In this document: positions 32,766 to 34,263 of the stretch, one piece after another
How the letters are laid out: every line of letters begins with the position of its first letter
Position numbering within the stretch: the stretch's first letter is position 1
Assembly (NCBI GenBank): GCA_023254175.1
Contig: JALQYJ010000046.1
Span: 1 to 34,263, forward strand
DNA length: 34,263 nt
Source: Runella sp.
GTDB taxonomy: Bacteria > Bacteroidota > Bacteroidia > Cytophagales > Spirosomataceae
Direction of reading: 5' to 3'
Position numbers and translations under genes: made by a program
Notes under the pieces: generated by a model
What the model was told of the DNA's origin: nothing
Databases searched by the model: none
What the model saw: the letters and a program-made list of their open reading frames with translations, nothing else

Positions 32766-34263
32766 ATGATTTCGATTACCAACCTCTCGTATTATCTCGG
32801 CGACCGTGCTTTGTACGAAAACGCCTCGCTTCATATTAAGCCCAAAGATAAAATTGGTCTTATTGGATTAAACGGTACAGGAAAATCCACGCTTTTGCAT
32901 TTGATTGCGGGTAACTACCAGCCCGATACAGGAAATATCTCCAAAGCAGGGGGCTGTACCATTGGGTTTTTGAACCAAGATTTACTCTCTTACCAAAGTG
33001 ATGAGCCTATCTTAATGGTAGCCTTACAAGCTTTTGAAAGGCAATTGGTGCTTCAACGCCAAATTGATGAAGTGATTTATCAAATGGAAACCAACTACGA
33101 GGATAAGTTGGTCGACCGACTTGCGCGCTTACAAGAAGAGTTTGAGGCATTAGACGGATATACTATTCAGTCGAAAGCGGAAGAGATTTTGGAAGGACTT
33201 GGATTTTCGACAACTGACCTACAAAAACCGCTGCGACAGTTTTCGGGAGGATGGCGTATGCGGGTGATGTTGGCTAAGTTATTGTTACAAAAACCTGCCC
33301 TACTCATGCTCGATGAGCCTACCAACCACTTGGATTTGCCTTCGATTCAGTGGGTAGAAAAGTACGTGCAGAGCTACGAAAATGCGGTGATTGTGGTTTC
33401 GCATGACCGTGAGTTTTTGGATAATGTTTGCAATACTATGGTGGAAGTGAGCGGACAAAAACTAAATTATTACTCAGGAAATTATACGTATTATTTGGAA
33501 GAAAAAGCCCTCCGTAATGAAATTCAGCGCGGGGCGTACGAAAACCAACAGGCGAAAATTCGTCAAACAGAGCGTTTCATCGAGCGTTTTAAGGCTAAAG
33601 CAACCAAAGCTAAGCAGGCTCAAAGCCGCGCCAAAATGCTTGAAAGAATGGACCGAGTAGAAGCCGTGGTGGACGAAAACGCCAAAGTACATTTTCGCTT
33701 TCAGTTTACGACGCAGCCTGGCCGCCATGTGCTTCAATTGGAGGATGTTTCGAAAGCATACAGCGAAAAGGAAATTCTGAAACATACCAATATCACGATG
33801 GAACGCGGTGACAAAATCGCGTTGATTGGTGCCAACGGAAAAGGAAAATCGACCTTATTGCGGGTGATTGCAGGAACTGAGCCTATCGACGGCGTGCGGC
33901 GCCTCGGACACAATGTGCTGTTTACGTTTTATGCCCAGCACCAGTTAGAGTCGCTCAATGTGGAGAACACAATTTTGGACGAACTCAAATACGCCAACCC
34001 TACCAAAACTGAAACCGAATGTCGGACGATTTTGGGGTGTTTCTTATTTGTCGGTGACGATGTATTCAAAAAAATCAAAGTGCTTTCGGGAGGAGAAAAA
34101 TCGCGAGTGGCGCTGGCCAAAGTCTTGGTGTCGGAAGCCAACTTTTTGCTGCTCGATGAGCCTACCAACCACTTAGATATCCAATCGGTAAACATCTTAA
34201 TACAAGCCTTAAAACAATATGAAGGCACCTTTACGGTAGTTTCCCACGACCGTTATTTATTGG
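32766..34263 (+). CDS. ABC-F family ATP-binding protein (3' end outside window)
   Basis: This soluble twin-ATPase without membrane domains belongs to the ABC-F group, whose members act on the ribosome (translation factors or antibiotic protection). The first 499 codons are present. The first cassette has Walker A GLNGTGKST, signature FSGGWRMR, Walker B LLMLDEPTNHLD and VSHDREF. The linker (about 235-320) is the basic coiled coil typical of the family (QTERFIERFKAKATKAKQAQ). The second cassette has Walker A GANGKGKST, signature LSGGEKSR, Walker B LLLDEPTNHLD and VSHDRYLL, where the window ends. The missing part would be about 40 residues or more. It resembles YheS/YbiT/Uup-type housekeeping members; resistance function cannot be inferred. 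Confidence 0.93.
   Translation, partial: MISITNLSYYLGDRALYENASLHIKPKDKIGLIGLNGTGKSTLLHLIAGNYQPDTGNISKAGGCTIGFLNQDLLSYQSDEPILMVALQAFERQLVLQRQIDEVIYQMETNYEDKLVDRLARLQEEFEALDGYTIQSKAEEILEGLGFSTTDLQKPLRQFSGGWRMRVMLAKLLLQKPALLMLDEPTNHLDLPSIQWVEKYVQSYENAVIVVSHDREFLDNVCNTMVEVSGQKLNYYSGNYTYYLEEKALRNEIQRGAYENQQAKIRQTERFIERFKAKATKAKQAQSRAKMLERMDRVEAVVDENAKVHFRFQFTTQPGRHVLQLEDVSKAYSEKEILKHTNITMERGDKIALIGANGKGKSTLLRVIAGTEPIDGVRRLGHNVLFTFYAQHQLESLNVENTILDELKYANPTKTETECRTILGCFLFVGDDVFKKIKVLSGGEKSRVALAKVLVSEANFLLLDEPTNHLDIQSVNILIQALKQYEGTFTVVSHDRYLL

Noticed and set aside
1-34263. CRISPR arrays, rRNA or tRNA genes, prophage or a defence island
   Set aside because: No regularly spaced repeats, no tRNA-like cloverleaf in the gaps, and no phage, restriction or toxin-antitoxin genes were recognised.

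Overview
The window looks like chromosomal DNA from a member of the Bacteroidota, most likely order Cytophagales (Spirosomataceae or Runella-like; this placement is inference from gene content, not a search). The pointers are a secreted protease ending in a type IX secretion (Por) sorting domain, a GWxTD-domain protein, a NIPSNAP protein, a DUF1343/NamZ protein, A-rich leaders without Shine-Dalgarno sites, and several exact TAnnTTTG (-7) boxes upstream of genes, which is the Bacteroidota promoter signature.

Layout. 1-300: a decayed IS5-type transposase. 300-4760: a 1345-residue M36 fungalysin-type metalloprotease (minus) with tandem C-terminal repeats and a strong terminator. 4764-6465: a lipoprotein cytochrome c and a double-NIPSNAP protein (minus). 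6517-7809: a glycerophosphodiesterase lipoprotein and a DUF4174 protein (plus). 7831-12500: a minus-strand block with a GNAT acetyltransferase, an NAD(P)-binding protein, an MgtC/SapB membrane protein and two different aminopeptidase P enzymes. 12814-15460: an S8 protease (plus), a GntR/UTRA regulator (minus) and a solitary nuoK (plus). 15628-18774: a GWxTD protein converging on SppA protease IV across a 23-bp perfect inverted repeat.

19272-20075: enoyl-ACP reductase FabI. 20158-22343: a NamZ-like muramidase and an alpha/beta hydrolase (minus), followed by a 33-codon remnant of an SRAP (YedK/HMCES) gene. 22572-25614: a compact plus-strand group of aldo/keto reductase, a GreA/B-like small protein with a TTG start, and a secreted TPR protein with a GTG start. 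25649-26726: an overlapping ptpS-folE pair (minus) for pterin synthesis. 27213-28895: glnS with an intrinsic terminator. 29002-31660: an OmpR-type regulator and histidine kinase with a 4-bp overlap, then a UspA-like protein. 31703-32716: a GNAT/FemAB-like protein, divergent from an ABC-F ATPase that runs off the window end.

Most of the window is ordinary housekeeping and cell-envelope or protein-turnover content. Four peptidases and one peptidoglycan hydrolase lie within 22 kb but do not form one operon. I found no CRISPR array, rRNA, tRNA, prophage or clear defence system. The observations most worth a second look are the isolated nuoK, the ptpS-folE pair whose motif points to biopterin-type rather than queuosine chemistry, the SRAP gene stub, the intergenic hairpins sharing a CCAAGTTT/AAACTTGG core, and the near-identical repeats in the M36 protease.
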